Shown here piece after piece: positions 8,490 to 16,978 of a DNA stretch of 64,000 nucleotides. This DNA is from Lentzea cavernae. Its GTDB lineage: Bacteria > Actinomycetota > Actinomycetes > Mycobacteriales > Pseudonocardiaceae. Under the pieces are notes generated by a model, which saw only the letters and a program-made list of their open reading frames with translations, was not told the DNA's origin and did not search any database. Both the position numbers and the translations under genes were made by a program. The stretch covers positions 186,001 through 250,000 of the forward strand of contig NZ_BNAR01000005.1 of NCBI RefSeq assembly GCF_014653695.1, in the 5' to 3' direction. How positions within the stretch are numbered: the stretch's first letter is position 1; the number at the start of each line of letters is the position of its first letter.

Positions 8490-9250
8490 GCGCCCCGATC
8501 CTGCGGGCCACGGGCCTGGTCAAGCGCTACGGCAGGGTGACCGCGCTCGCGGGGTCGGACCTGGAGCTGTTGCCGGGCGAGATCCTCGCGGTCATCGGCG
8601 ACAACGGGGCGGGCAAGTCGTCGCTGATCAAGGCCCTGTCGGGGGCGGTGGTGCCGGACGAGGGCGAGATCTTCCTCGACGGGCAGCCGGTGTCGTTCCC
8701 GAGCCCGCTGGACGCACGGCGGGCCGGGATCGAGACGGTGCACCAGTCGCTGGCGGTCGCGCCGTCGCTCGACATCGCCTCGAACCTGTTCCTGGGCCGC
8801 GAACGGCGACGCAAGGGCGTGCTGGGCTCGGTGTTGCGGATGCTCGACCGCGCCGGCATGCGGGAGGAGGCGCGCCGCCAGCTCGACGCGCTGGGGATCA
8901 TGACGATCCAGAACCCCGGCCAGGCGGTCGAGACGCTCTCGGGCGGTCAGCGCCAGGCGGTCGCGGTGGCTCGGGCGGCGGCGTTCGGCAGCCGGGTGGT
9001 GATCATGGACGAACCCACCGCCGCCCTGGGGGTGCGGGAGTCCCGTGCGGTGCTGGACCTGGTGCTGCAGGTCCGCGACCGCGGCCTGCCGGTGATCCTG
9101 ATCAGCCACAACATGCCGCACGTGTTCGAGGTCGCCGACCGCATCCACATCCAGCGCCTGGGCCGGCGCAAGGCCGTGGTGGACCCGAAGTCCATCTCGA
9201 TGTCGGACGCGGTGGCGATCATGACCGGGGCGATGGAACCGCCGGGTTAG
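8486..9250 (+). CDS. Sugar ABC transporter ATP-binding protein (single-domain, FrcA-like)
   Basis: ATG 8486 overlaps the permease stop. The 254-aa product has one ABC domain: Walker A GDNGAGKSS, signature LSGGQRQAVAV, Walker B VVIMDEPTAALG and switch ISHNM. Ribose (RbsA) importers use a double-length ATPase, while fructose-type Frc systems use a single domain, so this importer is closer to Frc. No kinase or sugar-catabolic gene follows, so the substrate stays open. The 3' end overlaps the convergent gene by 4 bases. Confidence 0.93.
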   Translation: MSAPILRATGLVKRYGRVTALAGSDLELLPGEILAVIGDNGAGKSSLIKALSGAVVPDEGEIFLDGQPVSFPSPLDARRAGIETVHQSLAVAPSLDIASNLFLGRERRRKGVLGSVLRMLDRAGMREEARRQLDALGIMTIQNPGQAVETLSGGQRQAVAVARAAAFGSRVVIMDEPTAALGVRESRAVLDLVLQVRDRGLPVILISHNMPHVFEVADRIHIQRLGRRKAVVDPKSISMSDAVAIMTGAMEPPG

Positions 9251-9582
9251 GCGGTGCCGAAGGGGTTGTCGATCACGTATCGCCACCGGCCGTCCCCGCC
9301 CCGGCGGGCGACGTCGGTGGCGGTACCGCTCACCTCACCGATCCTCCAGTCCACGATCAGCAACGCGATCCCGTCGTGTTCGTAGACGTGCCGGGGCGCC
9401 ACGTCGATGGGCAGGCCCAGCCCGAGGAACCGCTGGTTGGCCTCCCGGCGCGCGAGACCGGTGACGGTGGTGCCGGGCTCGGGCACGAACAGGCCCGCGG
9501 GCTCGTACACGGCGTCGACCGCGGCCGCGTCACGGGAGTTGAAGGCGGCGGCGAAGGTGTGGGCGACACTGGAGGGGTGCAT
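9247..9582 (-). CDS. SnoaL-like/DUF4440-type NTF2-fold protein
   Basis: This is a 111-aa protein starting at ATG 9582; a TTG at 9618 would overlap the divergent regulator. The pattern AAAFNSRDAAAVDAVYEPAGLFVPEPG ... FLGLGLPIDV ... VDWRIG ... RWRYVIDNPFG is that of small NTF2-fold proteins of the SnoaL/DUF4440 kind. Family members bind or isomerise small hydrophobic molecules, but many have no known activity. It diverges from an HxlR regulator that probably controls it. Confidence 0.75.
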   Translation of the reverse strand: MHPSSVAHTFAAAFNSRDAAAVDAVYEPAGLFVPEPGTTVTGLARREANQRFLGLGLPIDVAPRHVYEHDGIALLIVDWRIGEVSGTATDVARRGGDGRWRYVIDNPFGTA

Positions 9583-9609
9583 GCCGACAGCGTCGCCTCC
9601 GCTCAGGTG

Positions 9610-9627
9610 GGTCACCAAACGGTGACC
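9610..9627. promoter_or_regulatory. Inverted repeat at the HxlR start, candidate operator
   Basis: GGTCACC and GGTGACC are separated by AAAC. The repeat overlaps the likely GTG start of the HxlR gene at 9622 and lies 28 bases upstream of the divergent SnoaL-like gene. HxlR proteins bind such short dyads as dimers, so this is a candidate for autoregulation and control of the divergent gene. Confidence 0.5.
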
Positions 9628-9969
9628 TGGGACCGGCCGTCCGCGGACTGCCCGGTGGAGGTGGCGCTGGCGGCGATCAGCGGCCGGTGGGCGACGCTGG
9701 TGCTGCGGGACCTGATGGCGGGGCCGCGGTCGTTCACGCGGTTGCGGGCGGGGTTGCCGTCGCTGAGCGCGAAGGTGCTCACGGAACGGCTGGAGTCGTT
9801 GGTGGCGCAGGGGTTGGTGTCGTGCACCCGCTCCCCCGCTTTCCCGGTGCGCACCTCGTACGCAGTGACGGCGAAGGGGTTGTTGCTGCGGCCGTTGCTG
9901 GAGCAGCTCTACCGCACGGGTGAGGCGCTACTGGACGAGTCTCTACTGGGCGAGGTCGCGGATCACTGA
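9622..9969 (+). CDS. HxlR-family winged-helix regulator
   Basis: The 115-aa protein has the full HxlR signature: DCPVEVALAAISGRWATLVLRDLMAGPRSFTRLRAGLPSLSAKVLTERLESLVAQGLV. HxlR proteins carry one near-N-terminal cysteine that often senses electrophiles or oxidants; here it is C10. GTG 9622 gives this N-terminus; GTG 9607 is an in-frame alternative. The gene diverges from a SnoaL-like protein, the usual layout for a local regulator and its target. The 3' end overlaps the next convergent gene by 27 bases. Confidence 0.9.
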   Translation: MTWDRPSADCPVEVALAAISGRWATLVLRDLMAGPRSFTRLRAGLPSLSAKVLTERLESLVAQGLVSCTRSPAFPVRTSYAVTAKGLLLRPLLEQLYRTGEALLDESLLGEVADH

Positions 9970-10494
9970 CTCCAGCGGCGCGAGGACGTTGCGGGAGGAG
10001 CGCAGCTCGTCGGACACGAGCACCGTGCGCCGGGCGGTGCGGCGCCAGAACTGGCCCCGGACGGGGATCTCGATCAGGTTGAGGTCGAAGACGGGCTCGT
10101 GGCCGAGTTCGGTGGTGAGCTGCCCGACGGCCTCCTTGAGCGCGAGCCCGAAGTCGTTCCTGGACCTGTCGCGCCGTGTCGTCTCCCCCGGCGAGGTCGG
10201 CGCGGGGTGCCAGGCGTCGTAGGCGGCGCGCAGCTGGGCCGGCGGGCCGACGGGCCACTGGCTGGGCGCCGTGAGGGCGCCGCCGGACTCCACCGCCCTG
10301 GTCCACCACCGGTCCCACGCCGGCCCGAAGGTCTCCGGCACGTACACGTCGTGCACGCGCGGGACCGGCGCGTTCAGGGGCGGGACCGCGTCGGCGGTGG
10401 GTGTGCTCAGCCCGAGCGCGTCACGAACGTAGAGGGCGAAGGTGTCGCCGGTTCTGCTCGACACCTGCCAGGTGGAATCCCCGGGGAAGTGCAT
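9943..10494 (-). CDS. Hypothetical protein
   Basis: This 183-aa protein starts with ATG and I recognise no family in it. It opens with a polar WQVSSRTGDTFALYVRDALGL segment, has tryptophan-rich stretches in the middle (FGPAWDRWWTRAVESGG) and a more regular C-terminus (LIEIPVRGQFWRRTARRTVLVSDELR). No signal peptide or membrane segment is seen. It lies 16 bases downstream of hrpA on the same strand and may be co-transcribed with it. Confidence 0.7.
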   Translation of the reverse strand: MHFPGDSTWQVSSRTGDTFALYVRDALGLSTPTADAVPPLNAPVPRVHDVYVPETFGPAWDRWWTRAVESGGALTAPSQWPVGPPAQLRAAYDAWHPAPTSPGETTRRDRSRNDFGLALKEAVGQLTTELGHEPVFDLNLIEIPVRGQFWRRTARRTVLVSDELRSSRNVLAPLESVIRDLAQ

Positions 10495-10510
10495 GCTCCA
10501 CGGTAGCGGC

Positions 10511-13500
10511 TCACAGCGGCACGGCGTCGAGTGCTTTGTAGATGCGCTTGTCGCTGATCGTGTACCGGGTCTTGATGGTCTGGGCGAAGTAGGACAGGCG
10601 CAGTTCCTCGATCATCCAGCGGATCTCGTCGAGCTCGGGCGCGGGTTCGTCGGCGGGGGTCTGCGCGCGCAGTTCCCGGTACTCGGCGTGGACCTGATGC
10701 ACCTGGTGGGTCCAGTCGAGGTCGCGGCGCGGGTTCTCCGGCAGCTTCTCGATGCGCCGGGCGATGCCCTTGAGGTAGCGCACGAGGTCCGGGAGCCGGT
10801 CGTAGCCGGTGCGGGTGACGAATCCCTTGTACACCAACGAGTTGAGGTGCGCGCGGATGTCGGCGGCCGAGTCCGGCGCGCCCTTGAGACCGTTGAGGGC
10901 CAGTTCGGCCTGGTGGGCGGCTTCGAGGACCTTGCGGACCTCCTGCACGACGACCCACGTGGTGTCGTTGAGCGCGGCCTGGACCTTCTTGAGCTGGGCG
11001 GCGTAGGCCTTGGCGTCCCACGCGGGGTCGCCCATGAGCCGGTCGACCGCGGCCGTGATGCAGTCCTGCAGCAACGCGGCGACGCCGCCGTGCGGGTTGC
11101 GGGTCAGCGCGAGCTTCGCGGCGTTGTCGAGGTGGCGCTGCAGGTGCTTGACCGGTGAGTTGATGCCCAGCAGCAGGAGCCTGCGCACGCCGCGGCGGTG
11201 CGCGTAGGCCTGCCGGCCGGGGGTGTCGAGGACCTTGATCGCGGCGGTCTCGCCCCGGTCGACCAGCGACGGGTAGGCGGTGACGGTGATGCCGGACTGC
11301 CGTTGCTCGATGGTCCTGGGCAGCGCGTCGAAGTCCCAGGTGGTCAGGCCGGTGCGTTCGAGGTGCCCGGCGGCCTGCGACAGCGACTCGCGGACCTCGT
11401 CGCGCAGCTTCTCCTTGAGCACCGCGATGTCCTTGCCCTCGGCGAGGGTGCGGTTGTGCTCGTCGACGACCTGGAACGTGAGCTTGAGGTGGTCCGGGAC
11501 CGAGTCGAACTGCCAGTCCTCGCGGTGCACGGTGACCCCGGTGAGGGCTTTGAGCTCGCGTTCGACGCCGCCGAGCAGGCTGGTCTCGCCGGGTGTGATG
11601 CGGGCGAGCACGGCGGTGGCGACGTCGGGGACGGGAACGAAGTTGCGGCGGATCGGTTTGGGCAGCGACCGGATGAGCGCGACGACCAGGTCGTGGCGCA
11701 GGCCGGGGATCTGCCAGGAGAACGCGTCGTCGTCCAGCGTCGTGAGCGCGGGCAGCGGCAACTGCACGGTGACGCCGTCGTTCTTCGTGCCGGGCTCGAA
11801 GTGGTAGCTCAGCGGCAACGTCAGCTCACCCTGGCGCCACTGGTCCGGATAGGCCTCCGGGGTGACGTCGGCGCGTTCGTTGACCAGCATGTCCTTGGTG
11901 AAGGTGAGCTGGTTCTTGTCCTTCTGCTTCTTCCACCACGAGTCGAAGTGCCGTGCGGAGACGACCTCGGGGGCGACGCGTTTGTCGTAGAAGTCGAACA
12001 GGGTCTCCTCGTCGACGACGATGTCCCTGCGGCGCGCCCGGTTCTCCAGTTCGCCGACTTCCTCGAGCATCGCCCGGTTGGTGTGGAAGAACCGGTGGTG
12101 CGTGGTCCACTCGCCCTGCACCAGGGCGTGGCGCAGGAACAGCTCCCGGGACAGCTCGGGGTCGATGCGCCCGTAGTTGACCTTGCGGCCGGCCACGATC
12201 GGCACCCCGTACAGCGTCACCTTCTCCAGCGCGACGACGCTGCCGCGTTTGGTCTCCCAGTGCGGTTCGGAGTACTGGCGCTTGACGACGTGCTCACCGA
12301 GGCGCTCGGCCCACTCGGGTTCGATCTTGGCGACGATGCGCCCCCACAGGCGGCTGGTCTCGACCAGTTCGGCGGCCATCACCCACTGCGGTGGTTTCTT
12401 GGCCAGGGCAGAGCCGGGGAAGATCGCGAACTTGGCGTTGCGGGCGCCGAGGAACTCCGTGAGCGGCCGCCGTTTCTCGTTCGGGGCCTGCTTCTTGAGG
12501 ACGTCCTTCACGCCGATGTGGCTGAGCAGTCCCGACAGCAACGCGATGTGGATGTTGCGCGGGTCACCGGGCTGGTCGTTGACGTGCATGCCGATTTGCT
12601 TGGCGACCTGCCGCAGCTGCAGGTAGATGTCCTGCCACTCGCGCACGCGCAGGTAGTTGAGGAACTCGGCCTTGCAGCGCTTGCGGAACTGGTTGCCGGA
12701 CAGTTCCTTCTGCTGTTCCTTGAGGTACTGCCACAGGTTGAGGAACGTGACGAAGTCCGATTCCTTGTCCACGAACCTCGCGTGCTGCTGGGTCGCCGCC
12801 TCCTGCTGGTCGGCGGGCCTCTCGCGCGGGTCCTGGATGGACAGCGCCGCGGCGATGATCATGACCTCTTTGAGGCAGCCGGTGGTGTCGGCCTCGAGCA
12901 CCATGCGCCCCAGGCGCGGGTCCACGGGCAGCGCGGCGAGCTTGCGCCCCGTCGGGGTGAGCTTCTTCTCGGCGGCGTTGATCGCGCCGAGCTCCTGCAG
13001 CAACCCGATGCCGTCGTTGATGTTGCGGCTGTCGGGCGGGTCGATGAACGGGAACCGCGCCACGTCACCGAGACCGATGTTGGTCATCTGCAGGATGACG
13101 CTCGCCAGGTTGGTGCGCAGGATCTCCGCGTCGGTGAACTCCGGGCGTGCCTCGAAGTCCTCCTCGGAGTACAGGCGGATGCAGATGCCCTCGCTCACGC
13201 GCCCGCAACGCCCCTTGCGCTGGTTCGCGCTCGCCTGCGAGATCGGCTCGATCGGCAGCCGCTGCACCTTGAGGCGGTGGCTGTAGCGGGAGATGCGCGC
13301 GTTGCCGGGGTCGACGACGTACTTGATGCCGGGCACGGTGAGGCTGGTCTCGGCGACGTTGGTGGCCAGCACGACCCGCCGCCCGGTGTGCCGCTGGAAC
13401 ACCCGGTGCTGCTCACCGACGCTGAGCCGCGCGTACAGCGGCAGGATCTCGGTGTTGCGCAGGTCCTCGGCCTTGAGCGCGTCGGCGGTGTCGCGGATCT

Positions 13501-14377
13501 CCCGTTCACCCGACAGGAACACCAGCACGTCGCCGGGCCCCTGGGCCTGCAGCTCGTGGACGGCGTTGATGATCCCCTGGGTCTGGTCGTCGTCCTCCTC
13601 GAGCGGCCGGTACCGGGTCTCCACGGGGTAGGTGCGCCCGGAGACCTCGATGACCGGGGCGTCCTCGAAGTGCGCGCTGAACCGCTGCGGGTCGATCGTC
13701 GCACTCGTGATGACGACCTTGAGGTCGGGCCGGCGCGGCAACAGCTGCTTGAGGTAGCCGAGCAGGAAGTCGACGTTGAGGCTGCGTTCGTGGGCCTCGT
13801 CGATGATGATCGTGTCGTACCGGCTCAGCTCGCGATCGGTCTGGATCTCCGCGAGGAGGATGCCGTCGGTCATGAGCTTGACCAGGGTGTCGTCACCGGA
13901 CTGGTCGGTGAACCGCACCTTGTACCCGATCGTGTCACCGAGCTTGGTGCCCAGCTCCTCGGCCACGCGCTCGGCCACGGTGCGCGCGGCGATGCGCCGC
14001 GGCTGGGTGTGCCCGATCTGACCGGTGATGCCCCGCCCGAGCTCCATGCAGATCTTCGGCAGCTGCGTGGTCTTGCCGGACCCGGTCTCGCCGGCGACGA
14101 TCACGACCTGGTTGTTCGCGATCAGCTCTTTGATGTCGTCCTTGCGCTGGCTGACCGGCAGCTCCGCCGGATACGTGATCTTGGGAACCGACTCCCTGCG
14201 CAGCGCGACCTTGAGCGCGGCCTCGTCGATCTGGGCGGCGATCTCCTCGGTGATCTTCCTGCGCGCCAGCGGGTCCTTGACCCGGCGTGCGCCGTCGAGG
14301 CGCCTGGCGAGCCTGCGTTGATCACGCGGCATGAGCTCGGGCAGACGTTTGTGCAGTTCAGCGTGCGGGGTGTCCAT
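10511..14377 (-). CDS. hrpA: ATP-dependent RNA helicase HrpA
   Basis: This is a 1288-aa DEAH-box helicase of the HrpA/DHX family at usual full length. Motif I is GETGSGKTTQLPKI, motif II is the DEAH box (IIIDEAHERSLN), motif III is SATI and motif VI is QRKGRCGR. Helicase-associated HA2 and OB-fold regions follow, and then the long HrpA-specific C-terminal DUF3418 region. HrpA unwinds RNA and in E. coli helps rescue stalled ribosomes. ATG 14377 gives the expected N-terminus, which reads into motif I without extra sequence. Confidence 0.96.
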   Translation of the reverse strand: MDTPHAELHKRLPELMPRDQRRLARRLDGARRVKDPLARRKITEEIAAQIDEAALKVALRRESVPKITYPAELPVSQRKDDIKELIANNQVVIVAGETGSGKTTQLPKICMELGRGITGQIGHTQPRRIAARTVAERVAEELGTKLGDTIGYKVRFTDQSGDDTLVKLMTDGILLAEIQTDRELSRYDTIIIDEAHERSLNVDFLLGYLKQLLPRRPDLKVVITSATIDPQRFSAHFEDAPVIEVSGRTYPVETRYRPLEEDDDQTQGIINAVHELQAQGPGDVLVFLSGEREIRDTADALKAEDLRNTEILPLYARLSVGEQHRVFQRHTGRRVVLATNVAETSLTVPGIKYVVDPGNARISRYSHRLKVQRLPIEPISQASANQRKGRCGRVSEGICIRLYSEEDFEARPEFTDAEILRTNLASVILQMTNIGLGDVARFPFIDPPDSRNINDGIGLLQELGAINAAEKKLTPTGRKLAALPVDPRLGRMVLEADTTGCLKEVMIIAAALSIQDPRERPADQQEAATQQHARFVDKESDFVTFLNLWQYLKEQQKELSGNQFRKRCKAEFLNYLRVREWQDIYLQLRQVAKQIGMHVNDQPGDPRNIHIALLSGLLSHIGVKDVLKKQAPNEKRRPLTEFLGARNAKFAIFPGSALAKKPPQWVMAAELVETSRLWGRIVAKIEPEWAERLGEHVVKRQYSEPHWETKRGSVVALEKVTLYGVPIVAGRKVNYGRIDPELSRELFLRHALVQGEWTTHHRFFHTNRAMLEEVGELENRARRRDIVVDEETLFDFYDKRVAPEVVSARHFDSWWKKQKDKNQLTFTKDMLVNERADVTPEAYPDQWRQGELTLPLSYHFEPGTKNDGVTVQLPLPALTTLDDDAFSWQIPGLRHDLVVALIRSLPKPIRRNFVPVPDVATAVLARITPGETSLLGGVERELKALTGVTVHREDWQFDSVPDHLKLTFQVVDEHNRTLAEGKDIAVLKEKLRDEVRESLSQAAGHLERTGLTTWDFDALPRTIEQRQSGITVTAYPSLVDRGETAAIKVLDTPGRQAYAHRRGVRRLLLLGINSPVKHLQRHLDNAAKLALTRNPHGGVAALLQDCITAAVDRLMGDPAWDAKAYAAQLKKVQAALNDTTWVVVQEVRKVLEAAHQAELALNGLKGAPDSAADIRAHLNSLVYKGFVTRTGYDRLPDLVRYLKGIARRIEKLPENPRRDLDWTHQVHQVHAEYRELRAQTPADEPAPELDEIRWMIEELRLSYFAQTIKTRYTISDKRIYKALDAVPL

Positions 14378-15093
14378 TTGGGTTCAAGGATAGTCAGGCC
14401 GCGCGAATCGTTCGCGCCAATAACCGTCCGAGGGCGTCACCGGGGAGTGAGATCGGCAACTCCTGCGTGTGGCTCGGCCCGCGGTGTCACCGGGGGTGGT
14501 CGAGGTGTCCGTTCCGCCCGTCGACCGGCGCCACGCCACTCACCTGCGGTAACTCGCCCCCGCTACCTCTCCGGCATCTCCCCGGCCCACCCCTCCGTCT
14601 CCCTCTTCCCCTCTGTTTCCCGTGTCTCCGCTCCCCTCCACATCCCCGCTACCACTCAGTTCCGCACCCTCTCAGTTCCGCTTCCCGCTTCCTCGTCCTG
14701 CACCGCCACTCCCTCCCCTGCTCTCGCCACTCGTCTCCGTCTCTCCCCACCCGTCCTGCCTCCGCACCTCCACCCTCCGGCTCCCCGTTCGCCCATCTCC
14801 CAGCCCGCCGCTCTCACCTCCATCCCCTGCATCTTTCCGCTCCCCATCTCCCCCACCCTTTTTCCGGTCGCCTCTTCCCGCGCCCGCGCCTTCCAGCACC
14901 GCGCCTTCCTCTGCTCCCGCCGCTCTCCTCGACTCTCCCCACCCCGGCCCCGCGCGCCTTCCCCCGCTCCCTTACCGGTGCCGTCCTCCCAGCACCCCGC
15001 CTCTCCGCCATCCCCCAATGCCGAGACACCGCTGACCTGCACCGATGCCCGAGGCGTCCAAAATTGTCAGACCCCCTCGCTAGCGTTCCGGGC
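14378..15093. other. Non-coding gap with a long C/T-rich tract
   Basis: This 716-base gap holds no gene I can support. From about 14556 to 15010 the plus strand is almost entirely C and T (repeated CTCCC, TCTCC, CCCTC), with few G or A. Open frames cross it on both strands, but they are compositionally biased and show no family motif. The first 180 bases should hold the hrpA promoter, and the last 80 bases the promoter of the DUF4240 gene. Confidence 0.8.
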
Positions 15094-15654
15094 ATGGACC
15101 TGAACGCGTTCTGGGGCCTGGTGGAGTCCTCCGCTGCGGGGGCGTCCGGCCAGGACGATCGGCTGGAGCGGCTGACTGTCGCGCTGGCCGCGCTGCCTGC
15201 CGGTGAGGTGGTGGAGTTCGCGGTGCGGCTCGACGAGGTGCGTCGCCGGGTGGACACGTGGGCGCACTGGCACGCGGCGGATCTGATCTGCGGCGGGTTG
15301 TGTTCGGACGACGGGTTCTTCTACTTCCAGGCGTGGCTGGTGGGGCAGGGGCGGGCGGTGTTCGAGGCGGTGGCGTCGTCGCCGGACGCGCTGGCCGATC
15401 TGCCGCACGTGCGGTTGCTGGCGTCTCGTGGCGGTGTGCACGCGTGGGCGGATGAGGACTGGCCGGACTGGGAGGGTCTCGACTACGTGGCGGCCGAGGC
15501 GTTCGACGGGGATCTGGAGGCGGTGCTGGCCTCGCGCGGGCTGGAGTTGCTGGTGTCTCCGGATCCGGGTGGTGAGTCGTGGGACTTCGCGAGTCCGGTG
15601 GAGATCTCGGCGCGGATTCCGCGGTTGGGTGCGTTGTTCGGGAAGGTGGCGTGA
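15094..15654 (+). CDS. DUF4240 domain protein
   Basis: The 186-aa protein starts at ATG 15094. The opening MDLNAFWGLVESS, the VVEFAVRLDEVRRRVDTWAHWHAADLICGGLCSDD core and the FYFQAWLVGQGRAVFEAV block are characteristic of DUF4240, a family of unknown function common in actinobacteria. It has no signal peptide. The following small gene overlaps its stop, so the two are translated together. Confidence 0.85.
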   Translation: MDLNAFWGLVESSAAGASGQDDRLERLTVALAALPAGEVVEFAVRLDEVRRRVDTWAHWHAADLICGGLCSDDGFFYFQAWLVGQGRAVFEAVASSPDALADLPHVRLLASRGGVHAWADEDWPDWEGLDYVAAEAFDGDLEAVLASRGLELLVSPDPGGESWDFASPVEISARIPRLGALFGKVA

Positions 15655-15992
15655 TGGACGAGCCGGGTGATGTGCCCGTGGATGTCGTGGTGTGGCGGGC
15701 TCCGGGTCCGGCGTCGTTCCCGGAGGCGGCGGCCCGGTACGCGGAGCTGCGGTCCTCGCCGTTGGGGGCGTTCGAGCCCGCGGTGGCGGCGTTCGTGCGG
15801 GAGTTGCGGCAGACCTCGCCGGATCCGTCGTCGCCGGTGTCGTGGGAGGAGGCGCTGACGGTGGGGGTGGACGCGGTGATCGTGCACGTGGTGTGGCCGG
15901 GGCGGCGTCAGGTGCTGGAGCTGGTGGCGTTGCTGGCGTCGCGGCACGGGCTGGTGTGCTTCGAGCCGGCTCGCCAGGTGGCGATGTCCTGA
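15654..15992 (+). CDS. Hypothetical protein coupled to the DUF4240 gene
   Basis: ATG 15654 overlaps the upstream TGA. The 112-aa product has a regular helical pattern (FPEAAARYAELR, FEPAVAAFVRELR) and a C-terminal hydrophobic strand-helix (DAVIVHVVWPGRRQVLELVALLASRHGLVCFEP). I do not recognise the family; similar small proteins next to DUF4240 genes suggest a functional pair. The 3' end overlaps the convergent deaminase gene by 85 bases, which is unusually long. Confidence 0.7.
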   Translation: MDEPGDVPVDVVVWRAPGPASFPEAAARYAELRSSPLGAFEPAVAAFVRELRQTSPDPSSPVSWEEALTVGVDAVIVHVVWPGRRQVLELVALLASRHGLVCFEPARQVAMS

Positions 15993-16936
15993 CGCAGCCG
16001 GGTCTTCGTGCCGGTGGGTGCGAAGGAGGCGTCGACGGCGTTGGTGGCGATGCGCGCGAGAGCGTCGTCGTCGAGGCCGAGGTGCTCGCGCAGCAGCCGG
16101 TACTCGTCGGTGAGCGTGGTGCCGGTGGAGGCGGGGGTGTCGGTGCTGAGCGTGATGGTCAGCCCGGCGTCGAGCAGTTGTGGCAGTGGATGAGAGGAGA
16201 CGGATTCGACCAGTCCCAGTGCGACGTTGGACGACGGGCAGGCTTCGAGCGGTATGGCGCGGTCGCGCAGCAGGGCGACGACTTCCGGGTCGTCGAGTGC
16301 GCGGAACCCGTGCCCGATCCGGTTGGCGAGCCCGACGGTCACGGCTTCGGCGACGCTGTGCGCTCCGCAGCACTCGCCCGCGTGGTGCACGAGCCCGATT
16401 CCGGCGTCTCGTGCGGCGCGGAACACGGCGGTGAACGGGGTGAGCGGGTGGTCTTCCGCTCCGGCCATCCCGATCGCGACGACCTGCGGGTGTGCGGTCG
16501 CGAGCCGCAGTGAGTCCTGAAACCGTGCGACTGACCGCTTCCTGGGGTGGTCCACGATCACACGGCATTCGATGCCGTGGGCGGCCTGTCCTGCGGCGAG
16601 CCCGGACAACACCGCCTCGAGCGGCATGTCCGGATCACCGAGCCGTTCTCCGTGCGCTGCCGCGGTGAACGTGACCTCGGCGTACCGGGTCCCCTGCGCT
16701 GCTTCCTCGGCGCAGAACTCGTACGCGATCCGGTGGAAGTCCTCGGCTCGCCGCAGGCAGTCCCGCACTGCCCCGTTGTGCGCGGCGAACTGCGCGAACC
16801 CGTCGAACGTGCCCGCCGGCGCCGCGGGCACGTCGACCCCGTGGTGCTCGGCGAGCTCCGCGACGGTGTCCGCGTGCACGGTGCTTTCGAGGTGCACGTG
16901 CAGGTGGGCCTTGGGCAACGCCGCGAGATCACGCAT
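15908..16936 (-). CDS. Adenosine deaminase family protein
   Basis: This is a 342-aa TIM-barrel amidohydrolase of the adenosine/AMP deaminase group. The zinc histidines are in PKAHLHVHLES (H13, H15), the catalytic HAGE motif in VHHAGECCGAHS, and the family IGHG motif in NRIGHGFRAL. The last metal-site block reads LSTDTPAS where adenosine deaminases have TDDP. The first Asp, a zinc ligand, is kept and the second, which contacts the substrate, is replaced by Thr. This points to a purine or pterin-like amine other than adenosine, so I do not assign add. The last ~28 codons overlap the convergent gene and may be non-essential. Confidence 0.82.
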   Translation of the reverse strand: MRDLAALPKAHLHVHLESTVHADTVAELAEHHGVDVPAAPAGTFDGFAQFAAHNGAVRDCLRRAEDFHRIAYEFCAEEAAQGTRYAEVTFTAAAHGERLGDPDMPLEAVLSGLAAGQAAHGIECRVIVDHPRKRSVARFQDSLRLATAHPQVVAIGMAGAEDHPLTPFTAVFRAARDAGIGLVHHAGECCGAHSVAEAVTVGLANRIGHGFRALDDPEVVALLRDRAIPLEACPSSNVALGLVESVSSHPLPQLLDAGLTITLSTDTPASTGTTLTDEYRLLREHLGLDDDALARIATNAVDASFAPTGTKTRLRQDIATWRAGSKHTSPCRDASNATSSST

Positions 16937-16978
16937 GACCCGCGACGCTACTCAGACCGGCCCGCGCACGCCTGGGAA

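Noticed and set aside
14622..15042. Open frames on both strands of the pyrimidine tract
   Set aside because: Pro/Ser- or Gly/Glu/Arg-only sequences caused by base bias, with no conserved pattern.
11198..15103. 1301-codon open frame on the plus strand
   Set aside because: It is antisense to hrpA in a high-GC region and has Asp/Arg/Val/Leu-biased sequence with no motif. The minus strand encodes a full, motif-rich helicase.
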